Under the pieces are notes generated by a model. It did not search any database and was not told where the DNA came from. It was given only the letters and a program-made list of their open reading frames with translations. The translations under genes and the position numbers were made by a program. This document shows, piece by piece, positions 51,501 through 59,900 of a stretch of 64,000 nt of DNA. The DNA lies in NCBI GenBank assembly GCA_013398295.1, contig VZSF01008493.1:1052541-1116540 (forward strand). Reading direction: 5' to 3'. How positions within the stretch are numbered: the stretch's first letter is position 1; each line of letters begins with the position of its first letter. The DNA comes from Chionis minor. Lineage: Eukaryota; Chordata; Aves; Charadriiformes; Chionididae.

Positions 51501-54115
51501 ATCCCAAAGTCAAGGTTTGCCGGGCTGCAGCTGCTGCTTTTTTTATTGCAGCAGGGCAGCCTCAGAGGTTCCTTTTTCCAACCTTAAACCCCTCTGACAC
51601 AACACTTGCCTCAGCCTCCAGCGGTGCTGTTGCTCTGGCAGAGCCTTTCCGTGCTGGTGTTGTGCTTCAGCAGCTGCTTGTGAAATGCCCCAATGAGAAA
51701 GGACCCCGTGGGGCTACTTACGCGTTGTCCATAAATGAGGCAAGGATTTTATTTATTTTTTTTTTAACACAAATTATGAATTCACCCAATCTTGCCCTCA
51801 TTGCAAAAATAAGACAGAAGCCTTCACAAAAGGAACGGCAAGTTTGTCTGCGTTTATTGTTCATGCTAACGTTTTTTTACTAAATAGCTGCATTTTTCTC
51901 CTCCACGTGCATTATTCATCCAAAGCAAACTTTGAAAGTATAGAGACAGGGTCCAAATCCAGACGGTGGAACTTCCTGGAAAGCTTGAAACAGACCGGAA
52001 TTGGGCTTGGAGAGAAGTGATGGCTAAAACCATTTGGTGATTTTGTTTCTCTGGCAGCTTTTCTGTTGATGTGAAAATTACGTTGAACTTACCCAATTCT
52101 TATATAGTTCTGCATTTAATTATGATCTCCACAATTTTGTTTCATTTTCCTATTAAATTCTGGCACTAAAGGTGTAAGTTCCTTATGGCCTGACTGTGGA
52201 TGAGCGCCAGAGACAGGGGAATTTGGAAGCAAATCCGGAGAAGCACAGAGATCACATCCATGGCACTAATAAATCAGACATTCTGTGCAATGTGTATTAT
52301 GGATCTGCAGAAAACCTGGGGAAAAGGCGGAGAGCCACCGGGAAGGGGCAGAATGCCTGTTGGTGGTGGTGGCAGGCTGTGGGACGTAGTCTGACCTTAG
52401 AGCTTGGATTCATTTGTCTCAACAGTCCTTCAGGATTTAAAAAAAAAAAAAAAGAAAAGAAAAACTGAGTGTAAAACTCATTCTTATAACTAGTTAGAGT
52501 TTCTTGGTTCTGTATCTGTATTTATTGAAGGCAAGAACACCGTTTGGCGAGGGTTTAGACTCAAATATCTGTGGATTTCAAGGGGACTTTCATCCCAAAG
52601 CTCCGGGGAGTACTCTCGGATAGGCAGCACTGCGGAAGCTCTCAGAGAGCTTTTGCGGAAGGGCAGGCGGGGAGGGATGGGTGCAGTGGGAGGGGGATAG
52701 AGATAATTTGGTGGAACAATCAGCTCGTCTGTCTCGGTAGCGTCCCCCTGTCTAACTTGAGATGACTTTTAAGCCATCACTCCCGCAGTGAGCCCCGCGA
52801 GTTAATAAGATGGCTTTTCTGTTTTCAGCCCTTGGTTTGTAATCCTCAGATTTATTCTGCAGGACAGGAGGCTTCTTTTAACTGTGATTGTTTAAAATCG
52901 AGCAGAAATCAATTTCCATTAGTAAGGAAATAAGCAGAAATGTTTAAAAAAAAATAAATAAAAATTACAAATAGCATAAAGAACGAACTCATAATTGCAT
53001 CCTGCATTTCCACACGCAGCGAGTGCCCCCGGCACGTGCAGTGCGGTGGAGGCAGGTGAAGTGATTATTGCCCCTGGTCCTGCAAAGAGACCTTTGCTGA
53101 GATCCCATCAGTTGCGCAAGCACCTGTCCAGCGGTCCTTTGCAGGAAGCAGCCCTAAGGAGCCGTTCTTCGGGAAACTTTTATTAGCTTCACTGCAGTGA
53201 GCCAGCCAAGTCTGACACAATGAAAGCAAAGAGCATTGAGGCAACAAACAAAAGAACATGTGAAAAAAACCCCTAAATGCAGGGTGCAGTGTACATCTGG
53301 CATTTTAAATCCTTCTTAGTGTGGGTTTTTGGGTGGTTCTTTGGTTCTTTTTTTTAATACATATATGACATGTGATAAATGGTAATTAAACTCTTCGTTT
53401 CAAGTAAGGATAGACCCAGGGAGTAGATCAGATTTGGGCTGTCGTACAAGCGGAGTCGGAGTTGTCATTCAGTCTCGGGTGTGATGCCACCGGATGGACT
53501 TCACGTCCTACACCTGCCCGTAAAGAACTGTTGGGGAATGTTTTTTGTGAATTCATTCCGTGCCGGATGGGTGACGGTACCGCGTTTTGCTGCGAGACAG
53601 GTCGAACTCTGACACCACTCGTGAGGGAGGAAGGTGGGTCTGAGAGAGCCTGGCCTTGGTGACCATCTGGACGTGTCCCAGGGAGCCCTTTGCTGGAGGT
53701 CTGGGGGAAGGGACGTGTTCCGAGTCATGTGAGATGGAAAGGTTTCTCATTGCGTTCGTTTCCCAGCTGACTTTTAAAATGTTTCAGGCTGTTGGTAAGG
53801 CTGAGTTCGTAACGCTGCCCGTGGGTGTCTGCAGGCTCATTGTTATTACTCTATAGGAGTGGTTTGGGAGGGCACCTGGGGATGTTGCTGGTGAGTTTTC
53901 CTTGTTTTTTCTTCAAATTTAAAATTTACACGATAGTTACTCTTCTTACCGATTCTTGAAACGCATCTCTCAATGCCAGGTCTCCTTTAACCAGACATTG
54001 GGTTCTCTTTTTCCCCAGGTTCACTCAGAATATGTCCGTCTTCCGAAGAGACATGGCGGAAGCTCTGCGCAGCGAAGGGGCGGCAGATCCCAGCGCGTTA
54101 GATATGATGAGCTGA
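3434..54115 (+). CDS. RANBP17: RANBP17, C-terminal 374 residues (nine joined exons, 5' partial)
   Basis: The nine exons listed separately join to 1,125 nt that read without interruption into 374 residues and a TGA stop. The product is the C-terminal part of Ran-binding protein 17, a karyopherin-beta (importin-beta superfamily) transport receptor closely related to exportin-7. Such receptors are stacks of HEAT repeats that shuttle through the nuclear pore and bind RanGTP through their N-terminal region, which lies upstream of this window. Visible family landmarks include [20 protein letters not shown] (residues 7-26), [18 protein letters not shown] (starting near residue 109), [38 protein letters not shown] and the C-terminal DMMS. 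XPO7 is the only close alternative. Segments such as [13 protein letters not shown] and the alanine/leucine-rich tail fit RANBP17 better by recalled family sequence; an alignment would settle it. All exon phases are compatible and no frameshift or premature stop is seen. Confidence 0.95.
3523..3532 (+). promoter_or_regulatory. U12-type 5' splice site
   Basis: The bases after exon 1 are GTATCCTTAT. They match the minor-spliceosome donor consensus RTATCCTTT at eight of nine positions and fit the U2 consensus GTRAGT poorly. Placing the cut before GTATCC is also the only choice that keeps the reading frame into the next exon. The intron would therefore be a GT-AG U12-type intron. Confidence rests on this donor, the branch-like motif near its 3' end and the lack of a pyrimidine tract there. 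Confidence 0.85.
5630..5684. repeat. Two adjacent inverted repeats
   Basis: GAAAATGGTTT (5630-5640) is followed after CTTA by its exact complement AAACCATTTTC (5645-5655). Immediately downstream, AAACAGC (5663-5669) pairs with GCTGTTT (5678-5684) across an eight-base A-rich loop. The pairing is seen directly; any function is unknown. Confidence 0.6.
9869..9891 (+). promoter_or_regulatory. U12-type branch site and 3' splice site
   Basis: CTCTTTAAC at 9869-9877 matches the minor-spliceosome branch consensus TTCCTTAAC at seven of nine positions. The AG at 9890-9891 lies about 15 bases after the branch adenosine, inside the narrow spacing typical of U12 introns. The sequence between them, TCGGTTTGGTGAAG, lacks the pyrimidine tract a U2 acceptor would normally need. 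Confidence 0.75.
9892..9999 (+). CDS. RANBP17: RANBP17 coding exon 2 in window (residues 30-65)
   Basis: This 108-nt exon supplies the last base of the isoleucine codon. It then reads [20 protein letters not shown] and continues [15 protein letters not shown], with two bases (AG) of a split arginine codon at the end. The block matches the RANBP17/XPO7 HEAT-repeat helix pair around LQRAIELWY and PILKLMAE. The donor is CAG|GTAAGA, a good U2-type site. The exon lacks a start codon in this frame and is interrupted in other frames, so it is found only by homology and splice phase. Confidence 0.95.
10000..12519 (+). other. Intron B of RANBP17 (2.5 kb)
   Basis: Ordinary AT-rich intron from GTAAGA to TTTTTTTAG. 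A short AATTC-type simple repeat lies at about 10900-10935. The open frames near 10987-11846 do not resemble known proteins. Nothing else is recognised. Confidence 0.8.
12520..12602 (+). CDS. RANBP17: RANBP17 coding exon 3 in window (residues 66-93)
   Basis: The 83-nt exon follows a strong acceptor (TTTTTTTAG). One base completes the split arginine, then it reads [20 protein letters not shown] and SKMICTY, ending on the first G of a glycine codon. The block [11 protein letters not shown] is strongly conserved between RANBP17 and XPO7. The donor is G|GTAGGT, a usable U2 site. The exon is too short for ordinary open-frame detection. Confidence 0.95.
12603..22730 (+). other. Intron C of RANBP17 (10.1 kb)
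   Basis: Second-longest intron in the window. It contains a reverse-oriented CR1 tail at 14356-14640 and two modest GC-rich patches near 14880-15120 and 16130-16320 that I cannot assign. Long poly-T/poly-A stretches are scattered through it. The rest is unique AT-rich sequence. No additional exon fits between exons 3 and 4, since their joined protein already matches the family without a gap. Confidence 0.8.
14356..14640 (-). mobile_element. CR1 LINE 3' fragment (reverse)
   Basis: The left end has the octamer tail seen from the wrong strand (AATCATAG repeated, then AATGGTTTAGGTTGGAAGG), the hallmark of chicken-repeat-1 retrotransposon 3' ends. The minus-strand frame reads [20 protein letters not shown], the conserved C-terminal motif of CR1 ORF2 reverse transcriptase. 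Only the last ~90 codons and the tail are present, a 5' truncation usual for CR1. A 24-bp segment (GCCCTCTTCCAGTTTAAAG...) is tandemly duplicated at about 14591-14638. The copy is inactive. Confidence 0.93.
22731..22945 (+). CDS. RANBP17: RANBP17 coding exon 4 in window (residues 94-165)
   Basis: The longest exon here (215 nt). Its acceptor, ATGAAAACAG, is preceded by a long TTTCTTTC pyrimidine tract. Two bases complete the glycine codon, then the exon reads [40 protein letters not shown] and [20 protein letters not shown], ending [11 protein letters not shown]. This matches RANBP17 almost residue for residue as recalled and is more distant from XPO7, so it is the best discriminator between the paralogues. 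The donor CTA|GTAAGC leaves phase 0. Confidence 0.97.
22946..24127 (+). other. Intron D of RANBP17 (1.2 kb)
   Basis: Short AT-rich intron from GTAAGC to CTTTTTTTCAG. No repeat or gene is recognised in it. Confidence 0.85.
24128..24266 (+). CDS. RANBP17: RANBP17 coding exon 5 in window (residues 166-211)
   Basis: A 139-nt exon starting in phase 0 after CTTTTTTTCAG. It reads [20 protein letters not shown], then [20 protein letters not shown] and EGLTAV, with the first G of an aspartate codon at the end. The donor TAG|GTAAGA fits U2 well. The next exon supplies AT to give D followed by TIVSSS, which confirms this donor over the alternative GTAGGT three bases upstream. Confidence 0.96.
26185..26310 (+). 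mobile_element. Degraded CR1 3' fragment
   Basis: The stretch GGAATCTCCATCCTTGGAGA, followed by a diverged version of the CR1 run through ACTGGACAAGGTCCTCACCAACCTG and a GACCTTGTTTTGGGCAGGAGGTTAGACCTGGA-like end, parallels the CR1 3' end just before its tail. The tail octamers are not clear and divergence is high, so boundaries are approximate. Confidence 0.65.
30292..30360. repeat. Imperfect tandem duplication
   Basis: TTCAGTAAGCAGATCAAAAC occurs at about 30292 and again at about 30331. The first copy carries an extra AGATCAAAAC unit and both are followed by related ATTGTA sequence. It lies about 380 bases upstream of exon 6 and is probably a simple replication duplication. Confidence 0.7.
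30736..30902 (+). CDS. RANBP17: RANBP17 coding exon 6 in window (residues 212-267)
   Basis: A 167-nt exon after the acceptor TTTTTTACGCAG. Two bases complete aspartate, then it reads [40 protein letters not shown] and [15 protein letters not shown]. The [16 protein letters not shown] helix and the MQQNP motif are conserved family features, while the KEGKK...RCRE linker is typical of RANBP17 rather than XPO7. The donor CAG|GTGAAT is a weaker but acceptable U2 site in phase 0. Confidence 0.96.
33843..34862 (-). other. Unassigned 339-codon antisense open frame
   Basis: An uninterrupted minus-strand frame inside intron F. The predicted peptide is rich in proline, serine and threonine for about 280 residues and ends in a more ordinary, charged segment containing [10 protein letters not shown] and [15 protein letters not shown] do not recognise a family. 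The coding strand is pyrimidine-rich, which depletes stop codons, and a second minus-strand frame (34136-34480) is also open, so chance is a real explanation. A decayed retroelement gag-like region is conceivable from the Pro-rich composition, but no LTR, protease or reverse-transcriptase motif is seen nearby. A 15-bp duplication (34785-34814) encodes a CCFTQ repeat near its start. Confidence 0.2.
35978..36000. repeat. Perfect 8-bp inverted repeat around TCATTAG
   Basis: ATACATCA (35978-35985) and TGATGTAT (35993-36000) are exact reverse complements separated by TCATTAG. The central ATTA is a homeodomain core, so the site could bind a dimeric factor, but this is inference. Confidence 0.5.
36060..36475. 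promoter_or_regulatory. Intronic CpG-rich island
   Basis: About 400 bp with frequent CpG (for example CGCGCCGGGG, GGCGGCGCGC, CCCCGGCCGG) stands out sharply from AT-rich intron on both sides. No exon matching RANBP17 is present. Such islands usually mark an unmethylated promoter or developmental enhancer. Whether this one starts a transcript cannot be told from the sequence. Confidence 0.55.
38025..38084. other. Poly-A run containing a 25-N assembly gap
   Basis: Twenty-one A bases, then N from 38046 to 38070, then fourteen A bases. The gap size of 25 looks like a placeholder rather than a measured length. The missing part may simply be homopolymer or an element anchored in it. Confidence 0.95.
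47201..47299 (+). CDS. RANBP17: RANBP17 coding exon 7 in window (residues 268-300)
   Basis: A 99-nt phase 0-0 exon after TTTTCTTTCAG. It reads [20 protein letters not shown] and [13 protein letters not shown]. The block [21 protein letters not shown] is nearly invariant in RANBP17 and XPO7. Because the exon is exactly 33 codons in one phase, skipping it would keep the frame. The donor AAA|GTGAGT is a strong U2 site. Confidence 0.97.
47300..51152 (+). other. Intron G of RANBP17 (3.9 kb)
   Basis: AT-rich with a GC-richer stretch around 49380-49900 and another at 50860-51100 just before exon 8, both with overlapping chance frames. No repeat family is recognised. It ends at the acceptor TTTGCTGTCGTAG. 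Confidence 0.8.
51153..51280 (+). CDS. RANBP17: RANBP17 coding exon 8 in window (residues 301-342)
   Basis: A 128-nt exon reading [20 protein letters not shown], then [20 protein letters not shown] and RD, ending with two bases (AG) of a split arginine codon. The [13 protein letters not shown] helix matches the family; the [10 protein letters not shown] loop is the most variable part compared with recalled mammalian RANBP17. The donor CAG|GTAAGT is near-perfect U2. The exon has no in-frame upstream start and would be missed by open-frame searching. Confidence 0.96.
51281..54018 (+). other. Intron H of RANBP17 (2.7 kb)
   Basis: AT-rich intron with a GC-rich hairpin at 51523-51561 (GGCTGCAGCTGCTGC pairing with GCAGCAGGGCAGCC across a T-rich loop, with a small bulge) and a poly-A stretch near 52438-52454. 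No gene or known repeat is recognised. It ends in TCTTTTTCCCCAG. Confidence 0.8.
54019..54115 (+). CDS. RANBP17: RANBP17 terminal coding exon (residues 343-374 and stop)
   Basis: One base completes arginine, then the exon reads [20 protein letters not shown] and [11 protein letters not shown] before TGA at 54113-54115. FTQN-S-FRR and the terminal DMMS are diagnostic of RANBP17/XPO7 C termini, so the protein end is complete. The acceptor TTTTTCCCCAG is strong. The tail between RSEG and LDMMS differs from the recalled mammalian version, as expected for a flexible C terminus. Confidence 0.97.
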
Positions 54116-54722
54116 CGACGACTTTGGAAACAGAGCACTGACTAATAAACCAACTTGGAAAGTTTTTGGGACCCTGTTATATTGTTAGATAGATTTTTTG
54201 ACCCTTGTGAACGCTATTTTTTTAAAGTATCTTCTGCCTTTTTATATCTCTGGCCTAAATGTAAGGATTTATAATAGTGAAAGCAATGGAAAATCAGCCT
54301 TAGTTTGAAGAACGTTTTCAGCCTTTCTTATCAAAATTTATTATCCTGTTGTTTTATCTTTATGAAACAGTTTAGAAAACAGTACTTAACCAAAGAACAA
54401 AATAAATATGCATTCCTTCTAAACTTGTATCAGTTAATGATTCTCTGTTCTCCACATAATAGTAAACAACGTCTCATCAATAAAAAAACTCCAGGCTCAC
54501 TCCTGAGGTCGTATTTGTTTGAAAATGAGATGAAAGACAGTACAAATTTTATATGACATCTTTTTGAAATAATAAAATTACTATTTTTCTACAAAATGTT
54601 ACATATTTCTTTTCAGCATTGGTGGTTAATGACAATGCGGACGATAAAGCGGAAGAACTAAAAGTGAACATTTTACAGACTATAAGTATAGCAAGAAAAT
54701 CGAGAATGTTGCACCTAATAAA
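54116..54722 (+). promoter_or_regulatory. RANBP17: RANBP17 3' UTR with several candidate poly-A signals
   Basis: AATAAA occurs at 54144, 54401, 54479, 54571 and 54717 in strongly AT-rich sequence. The first is only 29 bases after the stop and would give a very short 3' UTR. Which site is used cannot be decided without transcript data, so the UTR end is uncertain. The density may partly reflect base composition. Confidence 0.55.
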
Positions 54723-55984
54723 GTAAGAGAGGGTGGAGCAAGCTTTAATGGAGTACCGATGATATTTTAATTTCACAAATACACGTTTTCCAGGTCTTTG
54801 GAAACTGAGAAACGCACAGAGGAAAATAGAGTTGTTAAAACACTGTTTAAAAAGAATAAAGTCTCTCTCCTGCTACAGAAAAGGAAGCAGATAGTTAGAG
54901 GGACTTACTGCCTGTCTTTAAAGGGCATGTGGCGCAGCAAAGATGAACGTGTACATCTGAAACAGCAAATCCAATGGATTTGTCTTTCCCTCTCGGAGAC
55001 GGGAAGGAGTTGGATGCTGGAACAGAATCCCTTCCCCAGCCCAAAGCTCAGGCACGCGCTGGCCGCTCTGGTTTTGCGGGGAACAATTCACATCGTTCAG
55101 TGGTGGGCGGGAGGTTCTGTGTGGGCTGAGGAAGTGTGCAAATGAATTGAAGCAAGATCTAACAAAAATTAAAACTATTTAAGCAATAAGCCAATTAGCT
55201 TAGAATGCAGAAAAGCTATTATGTGCAATTACAAACTGTTGGTATTGGGTTTGAATTGGGTTGGGTTTTGCTTTTTTTTTTTTTTCCCCCCTCACATAAA
55301 TAATTGATTTCCTGTGTTTTTCATGCTTGCTCACATTTGCATATTTAGTAATACTTCACAACTGCTTAGATAAGAATGGGGATTTTTAATTGCGGCTAAC
55401 AGAGAGGAAAAGTCCGTAGCCGTATTTCTTACAGCTTTTTTCACGTTGGTTGTTGGTTTTTTTCTTCGCAACTGTTACTTTTCTGCACATTTTTGAGTCA
55501 CGGGAACTAAATCTGATGGGAAGTCATTGTCTTAAGCAGTTTTCTATTTACATTTACGCTCAGCTGGAGAAAGTATTTAATCTGCAGCCGCAGGCTCTGG
55601 TTTCCAAGAGTGCCGAGTGCCGGAGAAAAAGAATCGATGGAGGTGAGTGAAGAGCTGCAGATTTGGGGTTGTTCCTACCTGTGGCCCGATGCAACGTGCC
55701 CAAAACTTTGCGGAAAGTGCGTGACTGCGATCGGCGCGTCCCAGGCGTACGCGTCAGTACGGTCACTCACTTTTCCCCTGCATCCGGAGGCCGTGGGGCT
55801 CCGCTCGCTGGCGGTGACGGCTCAGGCGAAAGCCGAGGGGTTCTGTGACTCCCGTTTTCTTTGTCCTACGGTGGGAATAGATAGCGGTCGCGTGTCATCG
55901 GCGTCTTTGCGCAAACCCTCCCCTTCACCAGTTAATCTGGCTGGGCTGCGAGAGCTGGGGGTTGGCAGAGAAAAGGAGAGGACG
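54723..55984. other. Intergenic DNA before CR1
   Basis: Mixed AT-rich then GC-rising sequence. Open frames such as 54798-55145 do not resemble known proteins. A T/C-rich run lies at about 55272-55292. No repeat or RNA gene is recognised. Confidence 0.6.
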
Positions 55985-56910
55985 TGCGTCCTCGTCAATA
56001 CGCTCATCAAGGACCTGGGTGCAGGGATGGAGCGCACCCTCGGCCAGTTTGCTGGTGACACAGGGTTGGGAGCTGACACCCCGGAAGGCTGCGCTGCCAT
56101 CCAGCGGGATGTGGACAGGCTGGAGAGTTGCGTGGAGAGAAACCTAATGACGTTCAACCAGGGCAAGTGCAGGGTCCTGCCCCTGGGGAGGAATAACCCC
56201 GTGCCCCAGGACAGGTTAGGGGTGACCTGCTGGGAAGCAGCTCTGGGGAAAGGGACCTGGTGGCCAGCAGGATGCCCATGAGCCAGCAATGTGCCCTGGT
56301 GGCCAAGAAGGCCAGTGGCACCCTGGGGGGCACCAAGCAGAGCGTGGCCAGCAGGTGGAGGGGGGTCATCCTGCCCCTTCCCTCTGCCCTGGGCAGGGGC
56401 AGCTGGAGTGCTGGGGCCAGGGCTGGGCTCCCCGGCTCAAGGAGGACAGGGAACTGCTGGAGAGGGGACAGCAAAGGGCCACGAAGATGATTCGGGGCCT
56501 GGAACGTCTTTCTTATGAGGAAAGGCTGAGGGAGTTGGGTCTCTTGAGCCTGGAGAAGAGCAGACTGAGGGGGGATCCCATCAATGCTTATAGATCCTTC
56601 ACGGGAGGGTGCTGGGAGGAGGGGACCAGGCTTTTTCCAGTGGTGCCCAGGGAGAGGACAAGAGGGAACGGGCACAAACTGGACCATAGGAAGTTCCACC
56701 TGAGCATGAGGAGGAACTTCTTTCCTTGGAGGGTGGCAGAGCACTGGCAGAGGCTGCCCAGAGAGGTGGGGGAGTCTCCCACTCTGGAGACATTCCCAAC
56801 CCGCCTGGACCCATCCTGTGCCACCTGCTCTGGGTGCCCCTGCTCTGGCAGGGGGTTGGACTGGATCATCTCCAGAGGTCCCTGCCAGCCCTGGGGATTC
56901 TGGGATAACT
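55985..56910 (+). mobile_element. CR1 LINE 3' fragment, frameshifted
   Basis: The + strand carries decayed CR1 ORF2: a reverse-transcriptase segment (LVNTLIKDLGAGMERTLGQF, then a DRLESCVERNLMTFNQGKCR-like stretch) followed by RATKMIRGLERLSYEERLRE and SLEKSRLRGDPINAYRSFTG, then EHWQRLPREVGESP near the C terminus. The reading frame changes near 56255 and again near 56440, so the protein is broken. The nucleotide end, GGACTGGATCATCTCCAGAG and a GGGGATTCTGGGATAA-like terminus, fits a CR1 subfamily 3' end. It is a 5'-truncated, inactive retrotransposon copy downstream of RANBP17. Confidence 0.9.
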
Positions 56911-59900
56911 CGGCGCTCGGACTTTAGGGCTTGCTCCACCGTAGGGCTGCTGACTCCCCGCAGCGCTCAGGTGCGTTTCTGACGTTTCCCTTCTAACACA
57001 CCCCTTGGTGTGACCCACAGGTGAGAATCGACAGAGCATCTTCCAAACCGGGCAAACTCCAGACACGCATTTGAAGAGCATTTCAACCTTGGTAAAGAAT
57101 CGACAGGAGCTTATTTAGAGTAGCTGGTCGTATAAATACGCTTGCTTTTAGGTTAGGGAATGGAGAGCACAGCAAATAGAGTGTGTTTTATGACTCCAGA
57201 GTCTTTGTTGAGTCTTTACTGTTGCCTTTTTAAAAGGGTGCTGTCGAGGAGGAGCAGCCCAGAACTTCCTCGTGTTTGCAAAGCACGTCTAATGCTTTAT
57301 GCTTTTTTTTTTAGAGACATAATTGCCTCAAGGGGGTTGGATATATTTTTTTTTCCCCTTTAAAAAACAGTGGAAACAATGGAATGGGAAACGTCAGAAA
57401 GGAGGCGCCGCTCGGCCCCCGAGTGATTTCATCTCCAGAAACTGCTGCGAGCTGGCCGGATGATGCAAACAGCTCAGGACTGTAAAAAAAGGTCTGCTTC
57501 TCCCCCAAAACGCCTTTTATATTGCTACAGTGAAAAGCACCGACCGCCGAAACGCAGGTAAGTGTCTGCCCCGCGGCGAGGGAGAGCAAACCTCCCCTCG
57601 GGCTGGCGCTGCCGGCTCCAGCAGGCAAAAGCAGCTTTCCGGGGAAAACACCAAGTTTTAATACCTTGCCCTGCCTGGGTAAGGAGGCTTTGAAGAAACT
57701 CAGCTGCCAGTCTGTGCACACCTTACAAAATAATTCCTCCGACTTGTTAATGTTTTATTGTAGTACGAGTTTATGATGACAGCAAACCTTTCAAACTGCG
57801 GAGGTGTAACGCGCTTCCTTGCCGTATTAAAAAATAATGTTAGTGTAGATTTTATGTACCGTAGTTTAGACTGCTGTTAAGAGGCGCTTCTTTGACAACA
57901 TTCTTTTTGAGGTTTACAGAAAGCATAATAAAATATGTAAGTTACATTTCTACAAACAAAAGCCATAACATAAGTTATTTATAAGCGTGAGATCCAAACA
58001 GTATCACGATAAATAAACCTTAATGGATACCTGCGGCATCCATCCTAATGTAATTTGCCCAACAAAAGTCATATTTAGTAGAAAAATCTGGCAGCGGCTG
58101 TGTGATGGTATATAAAATAAGAATAAAGGAGAGAAGGGAGCCACACTGAAGCGCCGGCTGCTTTCCCAGCTTTCTGCCCAGCCCTGCGGCACCTCCCAGC
58201 CCTCCCCGTCCAGCTGCCAGATGTCTTTGCCTCTTCCAGGGTTTGTCCGCGGTACCGGGACGTTCCCCGTCGGCTTCGCTACAGCCTGATTTTATCAGAG
58301 ATGGCAGAACAAATTTGAACCCCGTCTGCCCATCACGCTCCGTGCTCTCTTCCCTTTCCCCAGCGCTTCCCTCGTATGCCCCCCCTCCCAGTCCCACCTC
58401 ATCTGGTCCCAGGAGTTCCTGCGTGGACCCATGCGTAGATTCCAAACTAAAACAGAGTTTCAGCTTTTTTAGTATAAGGGTTAAGGTTACCAACCCGATA
58501 AAGGTGAGCTGTGAGATGTGAAGGGAAACCAAGGCTCCTGCGAGACACCTTTAGCCGTTGGCTCCGTGGGGAGCGTTTAACTGTTTCCGCTCGCCTCACT
58601 GGGACACGGAGGACACAGGAGGTTTGTTGGCCTCGAGCTCCTCCGTGGAGGGGGACTGGGAATACTCCCTGGCTGGTGAGGGAGGACCCCAGCTCCCTCA
58701 GCCCTCCCCTTCTGCTGGTGGGCGAAACTCTCCCCAGCTGGAGCTGGGGGGCGCAGCCCTCCCCAGCTGAAAGGAAGGGGCAGGGGGGATTGACCTTTAG
58801 ACTCCGCTCTTGCCTCAGCCAAAAAGCAGCAGATTTAACCCTTGTGGGCTGACGAAACCCTGGATCAGCTCTGCTGAGCACCGGGAGCTGAGTGCCCGCC
58901 GCCGGCGTTGCTCCCCGGGGGAGCGGGCTGCCTGCCCAAGCACGACACCCCCACCCCGTTGTGATGGGGGCCCCTTTCCATCACCAGGACATGGCAGCGA
59001 GGACGGTGCGTTGTCCCAGGGCCTCTTGGCCGCGGTGGCCCACAGCCACCGGGGCTCCCTGCGTGCTCACCCCAACCCCTGCCTGCCCAGTGTCCCCCGG
59101 GGGGTGCTGCTGCAGGGGGGTGCAGGCAGAGAGCTCGGCTCTCTGAGCACAAGCTGCTTTCCACCATCCCCTCCTTCCCCTTCCCATGGCCAGGATGCAC
59201 CAGAGAACCCTGTCCCTCTCCAGCCCGAACGCCGGCATTGCCCCGCAAGGACGCGACTTCCAGGGCTCCAGGGAAACGACTCTTTTGCTCCTCTGTCACT
59301 GCTGATTTCCACGTGGATTGCGTGTCATGGGCCATGTGCTAAACACTCCAAACCGCGTTGGGTTCACGCAGCGCCATCCAGCCGGCAGAGGCTGCGGGGA
59401 ACAGGGCTGGCCTTGCCCGCTCCGAGATCTGCTGCCAGAGCCAGGAGCTGCGGCAAAAACCTCTCGGCATCTGCTGCTGCGTCCCCACGCAGCCAGACAT
59501 CACCGCTCCCCGTCACCCGGTGGGACGAGACAGAACCTGAAGCAGCGGCCGGTGCCCACAGGGGATGGCACGTCCCCGCAGCCCCCGGTGCCGCCTGCAG
59601 CCCCACGCTGGGCTCTGGCGAGGCTTCCCGGCTGCTGGGGTCAGAGACCGGTTCCCAACCTGTGAATTCCTGCGGGTTAAAGGAGGGTCTGAGGACAAGA
59701 GGAGTGTGGTGTGTGAGAGCTGACACGGCCTTCGGCATCCTCTAAAAAAAGAGGGTGTATTTGCGGCAGCGCGAGGGCTGGCGAGGCAGCACGGAGACGC
59801 CGCTGAGGACCCGAGCGGTGGGTCAGACACCGGTCAAACCCCTCTCCCTCTAAGCACCGGCTTCCAGCCACCGGGCACGACCTCGGGTGAGGGTCACCGC

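Noticed and set aside
3434..54115. Exportin-7 (XPO7) instead of RANBP17
   Set aside because: Exons 4, 6 and 9 fit RANBP17 better by recalled family sequences. An alignment could confirm; XPO7 remains the only close alternative.
55610..56281. 223-codon forward frame as a host gene
   Set aside because: Its second half is CR1 reverse-transcriptase sequence and the first half is unrecognised; it is a chance fusion of unique DNA and a retrotransposon.
58810..59745. 311-codon forward open frame
   Set aside because: GC-rich composition opens frames on both strands here; no domain, no convincing splice or start context, and residue content simply follows base content.
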